Part shown: positions 18,757 to 27,086 of the stretch, piece by piece
Layout: every line of letters begins with the position of its first letter
Numbering within the stretch: position 1 is the stretch's first letter
Assembly (NCBI GenBank): GCA_963991145.1
Contig: CAXDOZ010000006.1
Location: forward strand, 1-46,679
DNA: 46,679 bases
DNA from: CAXDOZ01 sp963991145
Lineage (GTDB): Bacteria > Bacteroidota > Bacteroidia > Chitinophagales > JABDMM01
Direction: 5' to 3'
Position numbers and translations under genes: made by a program
The notes under the pieces: generated by a model
Seen by the model: only the letters and a program-made list of their open reading frames with translations
Database searches by the model: none
Told to the model about the DNA's origin: nothing

Positions 18757-21504
18757 TTATCTAATTAAAGTGATATTTCCGGTAAATGGTGGCTGACTAT
18801 CTGTCGACCCGAAGGTTTTTACTTGAGTAATATAACTGTAAACTCCACTGGAAAGCAAAGTTCCACTTGGATCCCTGCCATCCCATTTGCTGTTAAGATC
18901 AAATGTCTTGTAGACCAAATTACCCCAACGATCGAAGATCTGCATCTCGAAGGTCTCAATGTTCTCACCATCCACATAGTGGAAATCGTTCACCCCATCG
19001 CCATTAGGGGTGAAAACATTAGGAATATATATGGAGAATGCAGGAGTGTCAACGAATACAACGAGTGTATCGTAAACTTTACATCCATTCTCGCTCACTC
19101 CTTCTGCCACATAAGGTGTTGTCTCAAGTGGAAAAAGGAAAACACTGAATCCAGACTCCGCTAAGAATCTATCCGGTGCCCAATTTATAGTAGAGACCTG
19201 ATCCGTTACTAGTGGAGTGATCTTGATCGTTTGACCGCGAATTATAGAGGTATCATTCCCCAGAACCAAAGTCCCACTTGGAAATTCTCCAATGTTTATC
19301 GGATTGGAAATATTAGCACAGCCAAGGTTATTAGTAACAGTGACTATGTAATTACCTGTCGACAAACCCTCAGCAAGACTATCAGTCTCAAAAGGATCAT
19401 GACTCCATTGATAAGTGTATGGGGGATTGAAGTCGTTTACTGAAATCAGGATGCTTCCGGAATTGTCATTCGGACAAATGCTATCTGTTTTGCTTACAAC
19501 TCTGATCGAAGGAGCTCCTATATTGTCAATGCTATATGTTCCTAAACCCTGACAGTTCTTATCATCAAAAACTGTAACTGAGTATTGGCTTCCGCCAAAC
19601 AGCGAGTTCAAAGATGATCCGGAACTTCCATTTGACCATTGATAAGTCCATTGTGGTCCATTTCCTCCGGAAGGATTAGTACGAATTTGTCCATTCCCAT
19701 TACTGCAGGTGTCTGGAAACACAATTGCATTGATGGATATCGAGTCTGTTGGACCTGGAACAGTATAATTAGTAGTAATTGGATTAGGGCAAACTGAGTC
19801 AAGTACATCAACACTGTACTGAATTCCAGAACTCAGGCCAGTAGCTATTGTGCTTGTAAGTGCAGCGTCATGACTCCAGCTATATGAGTAGCGTCCAGAT
19901 CCTCCATTTGCATTAACCTGAACAGAGCCATCAGTATCTCCAAAACAGTCCACTGAATCGAGTATTGAAATTGTGATTGTAGGGAAACTGGTAGTATCAA
20001 CCAAAGTTAGGTTGACTGGTGAGCTTAAGCATCCATAGGTTTGATCAACAGTTATGATCTGGTAGCTTCCCGGCGCTGCATTATTAAGCGTGCTGCTCGA
20101 CAGGAATTGAACGGTTTGACCATTTCTAATGAATCTAAATTGATATTGAGCAGAACCTCCAGTTCCTGCAGCTATGATGTTCCCATTATTAGCTCCACAG
20201 GTTGGATTTGTGAATGAGATCAATATGGTTTGAACATTAAGTACAGTAACCTGAAAACTGGTATCGGCAGTACAGGTGCCATCTGTCCAGTTCAGATCAT
20301 AAGTAGTAGTGCTGCCAGGAGAAACTGAAATTGATGTTCCCGTTACCGGAGCAGGAAGATCCCCTCCACTCCAGGTGTAAGTTCCACCGGCCTGACCATT
20401 TGCTGTAAGAGTGGTTGTGGAGTTAATACAAATTGTATCAGTGCTCGCAGTCACCCAAATTGGAATTGATCCAACCTGAACAGTAACATTCTCTGTAGAG
20501 CTACACCCTCCATTAGACCAGTTAACCGTATATGTTTGATTTGCGGATGGACTAACTGTTACACTATCATTTAAGACAGGATTTAGAAGGTCTCCTCCAG
20601 ACCATGTATAGGTACCTCCTGATCCTCCAGCACTAGCTACTAGTGTTACAGGGCTTCCGGAACAGGTAGAAGGATTTGTTGGGTTGATTTGGATAGGCGG
20701 ACTTGAAGAAACTGAAACATTAACAGTACTTACAGATGAACAACCTCCATTGATCCAATCCACCTGATAAGTTTGTGCCGTAGAAGGAGTAACAATAATA
20801 GATGCTCCTGTATCCAGACCAGGTAGATCTCCCCCGCTCCAAATTATCAATCCACTAATTTGAGGTTGAACAGCTGCAGTTAGTATAGCTGTGTCTCCCG
20901 GACATACTGTATCGGGTTGACTTGTAATGGTAGGTGGGGAAACAACCAGGATCTCAATACTATCCTGAATTACACAGGGACCATTATTCCAGGTAAAGTA
21001 GTAAGTAGTGCTTACCGTAGGTGTAACATTCACATTTGAACCGAATGTTGGCGGTATACCGGCTCCTGTCCATACAACAAAGCCTCCGGTATATCCAGAG
21101 CCTGTTAGTATTGATGTTTGTCCGGCACAGATTATCGTATCAGTGGCTGTCAAAACAAGATTCGGAACGTTCAGTGCAGTCAGGCGAATGCTAAATCTGG
21201 CTGTATCCAGATTCGCATCTACGGCGGTCAATTGGTACACTCCAAAGTAGACATTGAGAAGATCTGCTGAAAATCCAGAGGAGATGAACTGCCCCGCCGA
21301 ATCCCAGGTATAAGTATAGGGTGCCGTTCCTCCTGTAGCAGTAATTCCCACTACCGTGCCATTATTCAGTCCGCAATCCGGCTGGGTAACAACCATTGCG
21401 CTTGTATCAATACTAATCTGGCCATTTAAGGCCTTCGGCCCGATTAGGGCCAGAAAAGAAAATGCAATGATTGTAATAGTAAAGCGTAGCGTGTTGCTCA
21501 ACAC
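18757..21504 (-). CDS. SprB-repeat and Ig-like surface protein with type IX (type B) C-terminal domain
   Basis: About 915 aa from the proposed GTG start. The signal peptide is LSNTLRFTITIIAFSFLALI then GPKALNGQ. The domain order I read is one SprB-type repeat (TGGTAPYTYTWD); four Ig-like units with a repeated WSGGDL motif and a closing NGGC or DGTC; four more SprB-type units (GGSGRYSYSWSHD, PPYTYQWSHD); one Ig-like unit; and the type B C-terminal domain (about 18757-19050: IPNVFTPNGDGVNDF, IFDRWGNLVYK, ending TGNITLIR). The open frame continues upstream to an ATG at 21660, which would overlap the divergent gene and place 52 residues before the signal peptide. ATGs at 21609 and 21600 are also possible. 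I prefer the GTG at 21504 because it gives a normal signal peptide and lies 16 bases after a TAnnTTTG box. The likely role is a gliding- or adhesion-type surface protein. Confidence 0.88.
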   Translation of the reverse strand: MLSNTLRFTITIIAFSFLALIGPKALNGQISIDTSAMVVTQPDCGLNNGTVVGITATGGTAPYTYTWDSAGQFISSGFSADLLNVYFGVYQLTAVDANLDTARFSIRLTALNVPNLVLTATDTIICAGQTSILTGSGYTGGFVVWTGAGIPPTFGSNVNVTPTVSTTYYFTWNNGPCVIQDSIEILVVSPPTITSQPDTVCPGDTAILTAAVQPQISGLIIWSGGDLPGLDTGASIIVTPSTAQTYQVDWINGGCSSVSTVNVSVSSSPPIQINPTNPSTCSGSPVTLVASAGGSGGTYTWSGGDLLNPVLNDSVTVSPSANQTYTVNWSNGGCSSTENVTVQVGSIPIWVTASTDTICINSTTTLTANGQAGGTYTWSGGDLPAPVTGTSISVSPGSTTTYDLNWTDGTCTADTSFQVTVLNVQTILISFTNPTCGANNGNIIAAGTGGSAQYQFRFIRNGQTVQFLSSSTLNNAAPGSYQIITVDQTYGCLSSPVNLTLVDTTSFPTITISILDSVDCFGDTDGSVQVNANGGSGRYSYSWSHDAALTSTIATGLSSGIQYSVDVLDSVCPNPITTNYTVPGPTDSISINAIVFPDTCSNGNGQIRTNPSGGNGPQWTYQWSNGSSGSSLNSLFGGSQYSVTVFDDKNCQGLGTYSIDNIGAPSIRVVSKTDSICPNDNSGSILISVNDFNPPYTYQWSHDPFETDSLAEGLSTGNYIVTVTNNLGCANISNPINIGEFPSGTLVLGNDTSIIRGQTIKITPLVTDQVSTINWAPDRFLAESGFSVFLFPLETTPYVAEGVSENGCKVYDTLVVFVDTPAFSIYIPNVFTPNGDGVNDFHYVDGENIETFEMQIFDRWGNLVYKTFDLNSKWDGRDPSGTLLSSGVYSYITQVKTFGSTDSQPPFTGNITLIR

Positions 21505-21519
21505 CAATAATTTAGTTTG

Positions 21520-21527
21520 CAAATCTA
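21520..21527 (-). promoter_or_regulatory. Candidate -7 promoter box (TAGATTTG)
   Basis: The minus strand reads TAGATTTG, a full match to the Bacteroidetes -7 consensus TAnnTTTG. It lies 16 bases before the GTG proposed as the start of the SprB-like adhesin, and would drive the four-gene T9SS cassette run. No clear -33 TTTG at the usual spacing was seen. Confidence 0.45.
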
Positions 21528-21631
21528 GTGAAGCATTTGTCTGAAAAGCTTCAAAATTCTCATCAATCTGTTTATAACATGCCTTCCCTCTGCTATGCAT
21601 TGTTCGCATTATTGTATCCAAAGCCACCCTT

Positions 21632-22408
21632 ATGGAATTTGGCGTAAGCCCTTTAAGCATTGTTCCAATCCGAAAAGAGCCCTCAGATAGCAGCGAACAG
21701 ATCTCTCAGCTTCTCTTTGGCGAATACTTTCGTATCCTTAAGAAAGAAGAGAAATGGTGGAATGTTCAGCTTCTTTATGACGAATATGAAGGCTGGATAG
21801 ATGCAAAACAAGGTGTAATCCTTTCAAATATTCCCGAAAACAGCATTTCAAAACCTGAAGCCATGGTCTTCGATATGTGCTCGGGAGCTACTGTTGGTTC
21901 AGACCAGATCCCTCTAGTGCTGGGGGCTCAGCTCGACTCTTTCGATGGAATGCACTTTAGGCTCGCGAAGAAAAAGGGCTTTTACAATGGGCAGGTGGTT
22001 TATCCTGGTCAAAATGGTTTGAGCATTGAACTCATTGAGAAAATTTCTTCCAGATACATGAACGCTCCCTACCTGTGGGGAGGAAGAACACCATTTGGGA
22101 TTGATTGTAGTGGCTTCACTCAAATGGTCTTTAAATTCCTGGGCATCAGATTGCGAAGAGATGCATATCAACAAGAAGAACAGGGTACTGCAATTGACTG
22201 GCTTAGTGAAGCTCGAAAAGGTGACCTTGCCTTTTTTGACAATCAAGAGGGACGAATAACGCATGTAGGTATTCTACTTTCTCCTGAGAAGATCATTCAC
22301 GCCTCTGGAAAAGTTCGAATAGACAAGATTGACAATTACGGTATTTTCAGAGCAGAGGATAAAAGCTATTCTCACAAATTGAAATCCATCAAACGAATCT
22401 CCCATTGA
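21632..22408 (+). CDS. NlpC/P60 (C40) family cell-wall endopeptidase
   Basis: A 258-aa protein with N-terminal bacterial SH3-like domains (about 1-65, start MEFGVSPLSIVPIRKEPSD, and a second, weaker one near 75-130) and a C-terminal NlpC/P60 domain (about 132-258). The catalytic triad is visible: Cys159 in GIDCSGF, His211 in THVGILL and His223 in IIHASGK. Such enzymes cut peptide stems of peptidoglycan, usually gamma-D-Glu to diamino acid bonds. The family start (M-x-[FY]-G-[IV]) supports the ATG at 21632. No signal peptide is seen, as in YkfC-like recycling enzymes, so it may act on imported muropeptides in the cytoplasm. It precedes the Nnr gene by one base and is divergent from the T9SS cassettes. 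Confidence 0.9.
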   Translation: MEFGVSPLSIVPIRKEPSDSSEQISQLLFGEYFRILKKEEKWWNVQLLYDEYEGWIDAKQGVILSNIPENSISKPEAMVFDMCSGATVGSDQIPLVLGAQLDSFDGMHFRLAKKKGFYNGQVVYPGQNGLSIELIEKISSRYMNAPYLWGGRTPFGIDCSGFTQMVFKFLGIRLRRDAYQQEEQGTAIDWLSEARKGDLAFFDNQEGRITHVGILLSPEKIIHASGKVRIDKIDNYGIFRAEDKSYSHKLKSIKRISH

Positions 22409-22409
22409 T

Positions 22410-23942
22410 ATGGCAGTTAAGATCCTATCAGATGAGCAAATAAGGGCAGTCGATCAAGCTACAATCGAGTTTGAGCCTATTTCATCAGAGGACCTAATGT
22501 GGAGAGCATCAAGCAGATTCGTTGCAGAGTTCTGTGAAATACAGGAAAACAAAGATCAAAGTATTCATATCCTGTGCGGGATTGGCAACAATGGTGGCGA
22601 TGGACTTTGTATCGGAATCCAGCTAAAAAGATTGGGTTACGATATTCACCTTTACGCCATACGATTTGCTACAAAATCAAGTCCAGATTTTCAATTCTAC
22701 GAGTCGCACCTTTCAGAAGATGGGCTAAGATTGAGAGACATTGAAGATGAGAACCAGATTCCTCTGTTTGGAGAGTGGGATATTATCATAGATGCAATTT
22801 TTGGAACCGGTCTAAGCAAGCCTATTGTTGGTCTGGCAGCGAAAACCATAGAAATGGTTAACGAGTCAAAAGCTCAGGTTTTTAGCGTCGACCTTCCTTC
22901 AGGCCTGAACACGAATAAGATCAATGACAATCCTGTAGTTCAAGCCGATTACACTATCACTTTCGAGTTTCCAAAGCTGTGCTTCTTTCTCCCCGAAACA
23001 GGCCCGGCCTGCGGTGAATGGATATTCACATCAATAGATCTGCACCCGATCAAGATCAGTGAGATCATTGCAAATGAGCTTTACATGGATGATCTGCTTG
23101 AGATGTCTGGTTTCATAAAAGATCGACCACGATTCAGCCATAAGGGCAGGTTCGGACATGTATTGATTCTTGGTGGTTCTCAGGGAAAGATGGGTGCTCC
23201 CTATTTCAGCTCGCTGGCTGCGCATTCAATGAATGCAGGTCTTGTAACGGCAGGACACGGAGAGAAGGCAATTTCAATTCAGCAAACTCTTGCTCCTGAA
23301 ACAATGGCCATAAAGTGCGGCGAGGACTGGACGGTTGATACAATCCCAAACCTGGAGCCATATGACTCAATAGTTATAGGTCCCGGACTTGGAACATCTG
23401 ATCCCAGTTTTTCTGCATTAAAAGAAGTTATTGCAAAAGCAGAGTGTCCATTAGTACTCGATGCCGATGCATTGAATTTGATCTCAAAAGAGATCGGACT
23501 TCTCTCCTCTTTGCCAGCTAATTCTGTTCTCACTCCTCACCCAGGAGAGTTCAGAAGAATGTTTGGAGAGTCAGAAAATGGCTTTGATCGTTTAGAGCTC
23601 CTGAGGCAAAAGGCAAAGGATCATCAAGTGGTCATCATTTTAAAGGACGCTTTTACGGCTATTGCCCTTCCGTCAGGAGAGGTTTACTTTAATGGTACAG
23701 GAAATCAAATTCTTGCGCATGGCGGAACTGGAGATGTTCTCGCCGGAGCCATTGGTGGTTTACTCGCTTCTGGTTATAGTGCGAAGCAAGCCTCTTTACT
23801 AGCAGTATTTACACATGGCCTGGCGGCCGATATCATTGCAGACGAAGTAGAGTCCTTGCTTCCGCAGGAGCTTGCAGATGGACTAAGAACTGCATGGACT
23901 TACCTAAGAAGAATTAAAAATCTTGATTTGAATGAAGAATAA
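22410..23942 (+). CDS. nnr: Bifunctional NAD(P)H-hydrate epimerase / ADP-dependent dehydratase
   Basis: A 510-aa fusion of the two NAD(P)HX repair activities. The N-terminal YjeF_N epimerase (about 1-215) carries GNNGGDG at 59-65 and a DAIFGTGLSKP motif. The C-terminal YjeF_C dehydratase (about 230-505) has HKGRFGHVLILGGSQGKMGA, LVLDADALN, LTPHPGEF and the nucleotide-binding GGTGDVLAG starting at residue 438. Together they epimerise and dehydrate damaged NADHX and NADPHX back to usable cofactors. Full length for the fusion. It starts one base after the C40 gene and overlaps the sirtuin gene by 11 bases. Confidence 0.96.
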   Translation: MAVKILSDEQIRAVDQATIEFEPISSEDLMWRASSRFVAEFCEIQENKDQSIHILCGIGNNGGDGLCIGIQLKRLGYDIHLYAIRFATKSSPDFQFYESHLSEDGLRLRDIEDENQIPLFGEWDIIIDAIFGTGLSKPIVGLAAKTIEMVNESKAQVFSVDLPSGLNTNKINDNPVVQADYTITFEFPKLCFFLPETGPACGEWIFTSIDLHPIKISEIIANELYMDDLLEMSGFIKDRPRFSHKGRFGHVLILGGSQGKMGAPYFSSLAAHSMNAGLVTAGHGEKAISIQQTLAPETMAIKCGEDWTVDTIPNLEPYDSIVIGPGLGTSDPSFSALKEVIAKAECPLVLDADALNLISKEIGLLSSLPANSVLTPHPGEFRRMFGESENGFDRLELLRQKAKDHQVVIILKDAFTAIALPSGEVYFNGTGNQILAHGGTGDVLAGAIGGLLASGYSAKQASLLAVFTHGLAADIIADEVESLLPQELADGLRTAWTYLRRIKNLDLNEE

Positions 23943-24630
23943 AGAAAAGATCGTAGTGCTTTCAGGTGCTGGGGTTAGTGCAGAAAGCGGAATCAAAACC
24001 TTTCGCGATCACGACGGTCTTTGGGAAGGCCATGATGTAATGGAAGTTGCAACTTTTGAAGGATGGCTAAGCGATCCTGAACTAGTACTCGATTTCTACA
24101 ATCAAAGAAGGCGTAACGTAATAGAAGTCGAGCCAAACAAGGCACACTACCGGTTGGCTGAATTAGAAGCCAATTATGATGTTCACATTATAACTCAAAA
24201 CGTAGATGACCTGCACGAAAGAGCTGGCTCTACTAATGTCCTGCACCTTCATGGCGAGATGTTAAAGGTTAGAAGTGTAGAAGATGAAGCTCTCGTACTT
24301 GATTGGAAAGATGATCTCAAACTCGGAGATCTTGGACCTGATGGACAGCAGCTAAGACCGCACATCGTATGGTTTGGAGAGTCGGTTCCTATGATCGAAC
24401 AGGCAGCCAAGATTGTATCAGGAGCAGATTACCTGATCGTGATCGGGACATCATTAGTTGTTTATCCGGCCGCAGGCCTGATAGATTATGCTCACCCCGA
24501 TATCCCCAAATTCATCATTGATCCTAGAAAGCCCGATGTTATTGAGCATCCGAGTTTAAACTTCATTGAAGAGAAGGCAACTACCGGAATGGATATCCTT
24601 ATTGAAGAGCATCTTAACTTATCGGTGTAA
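23932..24630 (+). CDS. cobB: Sirtuin (SIR2-family NAD-dependent protein deacylase), class III-like
   Basis: A 232-aa cytosolic enzyme that removes acyl groups from lysines using NAD, yielding nicotinamide and O-acyl-ADP-ribose. Visible motifs are GAGVSAESGIKTFR (12-25), TQNVDDLHERAG (88-99) with QNVD, and the catalytic His107 in HLHGEM. Y56 and R59 in FYNQRRR match the YxxR signature of class III enzymes (SIRT5, CobB), which prefer succinyl or malonyl lysine. The region after LHGEM (about 112-140) has no cysteines, so the classical four-Cys zinc site is absent; this also occurs in other Bacteroidetes members as I recall. It overlaps nnr by 11 bases and the Nudix gene by one. The symbol cobB is by family. 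Confidence 0.92.
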   Translation: MKNKEKIVVLSGAGVSAESGIKTFRDHDGLWEGHDVMEVATFEGWLSDPELVLDFYNQRRRNVIEVEPNKAHYRLAELEANYDVHIITQNVDDLHERAGSTNVLHLHGEMLKVRSVEDEALVLDWKDDLKLGDLGPDGQQLRPHIVWFGESVPMIEQAAKIVSGADYLIVIGTSLVVYPAAGLIDYAHPDIPKFIIDPRKPDVIEHPSLNFIEEKATTGMDILIEEHLNLSV

Positions 24631-25190
24631 TGAGCAAAGCAGAGGAACACGGTTGGAGATTACGATCCAGGGAGACAGTTTTTGACAATGATTTCATCTC
24701 TATTCTTGAGGATAAAGTCATCAATCCAGCAGATAAGGAAGGCTTCTATAGCGTTGTTCACTTTAAGCGTGAAGCCGTTGCGATCATCCCATTAGATGAA
24801 GAGATGAATACATGGATCGTTGGTCAATACCGATATCCATTAGACAGGTATGAATGGGAAGTCCCGGAAGGGGGATCTGACGAAAACGACCCACTTGTCA
24901 CCGCAAAGCGAGAGCTCATTGAAGAAGCTGGAATCAAGGCAAATCGATTTGACCTCATCCTTGAGATGCAATTGTCAAACTCAGGAACAGATGAAGTATC
25001 CTTCACTTATTTAGCCAGAGATCTTGAAGTGGTTGAAGCTCAACCGGAAGAGACTGAAGTCCTTACAATAAAGAAGCTTCCTTTTTCTGAACTGGTTGAG
25101 ATGGTGATGAAGGGTGAGATAAGAGATGCACTTTCAATAGCATCAATTCTGAAGCTGCAACAATTGATACAGCTTAACCAGCTTCCTTGA
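24630..25190 (+). CDS. Nudix hydrolase, ADP-ribose pyrophosphatase-like
   Basis: A 186-aa protein of the ADP-ribose/nucleoside-diphosphate-sugar pyrophosphatase type. The Nudix box lies at about 80-102: WEVPEGGSDEN followed by REL-IEE-AGI with Arg94, Glu95, Glu98 and Glu99 in place. The upstream half is unusual: the loop is one residue short of the usual spacing and Asn86 stands where the first box Glu normally sits. It begins with a TAATG overlap on the sirtuin stop, so it is the last gene of an NAD-related operon. It could hydrolyse ADP-ribose or O-acyl-ADP-ribose made by the sirtuin; this is inference from context. Its 3' end overlaps the convergent gene by 17 bases. Confidence 0.85.
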   Translation: MSKAEEHGWRLRSRETVFDNDFISILEDKVINPADKEGFYSVVHFKREAVAIIPLDEEMNTWIVGQYRYPLDRYEWEVPEGGSDENDPLVTAKRELIEEAGIKANRFDLILEMQLSNSGTDEVSFTYLARDLEVVEAQPEETEVLTIKKLPFSELVEMVMKGEIRDALSIASILKLQQLIQLNQLP

Positions 25191-26526
25191 TAAGCGTTTC
25201 ATTTTCCTCGAAATCAATTCCGAGCATTTTTAGTTCTGCCAGAACCGGCATATAAACTTCAGAAACTTTTGGAATGTGCACTCCGGTTAAAGTGATCCTT
25301 CCATTAAGCACGAGTTTTGCGCAAATTCCAATTGGCAAGCCAACAGTCTTGGCCATGGCTGTTTGATGATCATCCTCCCCTATTACAACCATTGAACTGG
25401 TGATCTCTCTGATCTCAGAATCCTTCTCATAACGGAAAAGGTGCAACATAACGATCATATCCTTGTCTCCGGGTTCCATTGCCCATTTCTTCTCAAGAAT
25501 ATGCTGAAGTACTTCAGCCGGAGTAGCATCCTTTAGTCCAATCTTTTCATGATCGAAAAGCCCTAACCATTTAAGCATTTCCATCTCCTCGGAGTCAACA
25601 TCAATTCCGACATAATATGCCAGCTTCAGTTCCACCGAATCATATTCCCTAAACTTCAGGAAGGTATTCGTAAACTGCCTGTAGGTCATATCCTCCGTAT
25701 GCTCCATGATGTAAGAATCATCTGTCATACCTATCTGGACCAGAATATTCCAGGCTTTACAGTATTTAGGTCTACGGAAAGTACCTCTATACATGGTTTG
25801 GACATCCTCCAGGTCATAAAGTTTTTGGTACTTCAGGGAATCTCTGTTGGCATAGCCTTCAAACTTTCCATAGCCAGGAATCTCAATGATCTCAGTTCTT
25901 TCGAATAAGCGATGGTAAGGGATATACTTATACCTGCCATTGTGAAGGAACTTTACTCCTCCCTGTCCCTGTCCCGCGAGAATCACATTTCTAGGAGCCC
26001 AGGTGAATTTGTAATGCCATGGATTATTATCACTCTCAGGGGCGATCAGACCACCTGTAAAGCTTTCAAAGGCAGTTAGCTTCCCTCCGTTTGATTTAAC
26101 AGACTCAATGATCTTCATCGCCGACATATGATCAATGCCTGGATCTAAACCAATTTCATTGAGCAAAAGAACTCCGGCATCCTTAGCTTTTTGGTCTAAG
26201 GCCTTCATCTCTTCCGAGACATAAGATGGGGTGATAAGAGATTTCTTTAATCTGATGCAGTCTTCAGCTACAATAGAGTGAAAGCTGGCTGGAAGCATGG
26301 AAATGACCAGATCTGATTTTGATATCAACTCTTCTCTCTGCTCTTCAGAACTCACATCGAAGGCAGTTGGAATCGCAAACTTGCTGTTTCTTGATTTCTC
26401 TTTAGCCTGTTCCAGGCTGATGTCGCAAAGAGTCAACATCCAACCTTCTTTCTCCGCATTGTCCAACATGTAATCGATCAATGCATTTGCGCTTTTCCCT
26501 GTGCCTAAGAGAAGGACATTCTTCAT
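25174..26526 (-). CDS. Saccharopine dehydrogenase family protein (LYS9-like)
   Basis: About 450 aa from the ATG at 26526. The start is chosen because MKNVLLLGTGKSANALIDYML is the beginning of the Rossmann NAD(P)-binding fold; the frame stays open 20 codons further without a plausible leader. Other motifs are SDLVISMLPASFHSIVAEDCI, LLNEIGLDPGIDHMSAMKII and ESFTGGLIAPESDNNPW, the substrate-side region of glutamate-forming saccharopine reductase/dehydrogenase-type enzymes. Family enzymes act in lysine metabolism, interconverting saccharopine with glutamate and aminoadipate semialdehyde. The exact reaction here is not certain. It is divergent from cdd across 68 bases containing a striking palindromic promoter-like site. 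Confidence 0.88.
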   Translation of the reverse strand: MKNVLLLGTGKSANALIDYMLDNAEKEGWMLTLCDISLEQAKEKSRNSKFAIPTAFDVSSEEQREELISKSDLVISMLPASFHSIVAEDCIRLKKSLITPSYVSEEMKALDQKAKDAGVLLLNEIGLDPGIDHMSAMKIIESVKSNGGKLTAFESFTGGLIAPESDNNPWHYKFTWAPRNVILAGQGQGGVKFLHNGRYKYIPYHRLFERTEIIEIPGYGKFEGYANRDSLKYQKLYDLEDVQTMYRGTFRRPKYCKAWNILVQIGMTDDSYIMEHTEDMTYRQFTNTFLKFREYDSVELKLAYYVGIDVDSEEMEMLKWLGLFDHEKIGLKDATPAEVLQHILEKKWAMEPGDKDMIVMLHLFRYEKDSEIREITSSMVVIGEDDHQTAMAKTVGLPIGICAKLVLNGRITLTGVHIPKVSEVYMPVLAELKMLGIDFEENETLIKEAG

Positions 26527-26550
26527 AGATTTGCAGCGTTTGATTGCCGT

Positions 26551-26586
26551 CCTGCAATTATAGCAGGATATTCGAGATACTGTCAA
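26551..26586 (-). promoter_or_regulatory. Consensus sigma70-like promoter with palindromic operator-like site
   Basis: On the minus strand, TTGACA (26586-26581), 18 bases, then TATAAT (26562-26557), with an extended -10 TGC directly before it. All twelve hexamer bases match the E. coli sigma70 consensus, which is not the usual Bacteroidetes promoter form. The -10 sits inside a 17-base near-palindrome, CCTGCAATTATAGCAGG (26551-26567, one mismatched pair). The site is 30 bases upstream of the saccharopine-dehydrogenase-like gene and also lies before cdd on the other strand. Function is inferred from layout only. Confidence 0.45.
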
Positions 26587-26594
26587 GCCAATTT

Positions 26595-27080
26595 ATGAAA
26601 GAACTAACATTAACATCCAAGCTGATCATACTGGAATCTGAGAATGAGCTGAGTAAAGAGGAGAAAATGTTAGTAGAAGAGGCAAGAAAAGCAACAAGCA
26701 AAGCATACACTCCGTATTCGAATTTTAAAGTTGGATGCTCAGTTCTCCTCGACAATGGAGAAATGGTGTCTGGCGGAAATCAGGAGAATGCCTCTTACCC
26801 AGCCTGCATTTGTGCCGAGAATGTAGCTCTGAGTGCGGCAGTATCACAGTTCCCGGGAGTAGGCATCAAAGCATTAGCAATTGCAACATCCGGCGGAGCC
26901 GATGAAGAAAGCCCTGTGGCACCTTGTGGTATTTGTCGACAATCAATTTTAGAACATCAGGGAAGAAGTGGTCATCCAATTCAGATTTTACTAGTTGGTG
27001 GTGATGGAACTATCATCAAAGCGAACGGCATTAAACCTTTACTTCCTTTATCATTTTCACAGAAAGACTTGCTTAAATAA
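26595..27080 (+). CDS. cdd: Cytidine deaminase
   Basis: 161 aa from the ATG at 26595. It converts cytidine and deoxycytidine to uridine and deoxyuridine in pyrimidine salvage. The zinc site is visible as Cys73 and catalytic Glu75 in CAENVAL, and Cys111 and Cys114 in PCGICRQ. The substrate segment SNFKVGCSVLLDNGEMVSGGNQENASYP is typical. The frame is open back to 26544, but those 17 residues do not resemble the family and would overlap the regulatory site, so the later ATG is preferred. About 25 residues precede the conserved core, slightly more than many homologues. rocD starts 6 bases after its stop, suggesting co-transcription. Confidence 0.95.
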   Translation: MKELTLTSKLIILESENELSKEEKMLVEEARKATSKAYTPYSNFKVGCSVLLDNGEMVSGGNQENASYPACICAENVALSAAVSQFPGVGIKALAIATSGGADEESPVAPCGICRQSILEHQGRSGHPIQILLVGGDGTIIKANGIKPLLPLSFSQKDLLK

Positions 27081-27086
27081 GAAGCT

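Noticed and set aside
21914..22264. 116-codon minus-strand frame inside the C40 peptidase gene
   Set aside because: Antisense shadow of a conserved catalytic domain.
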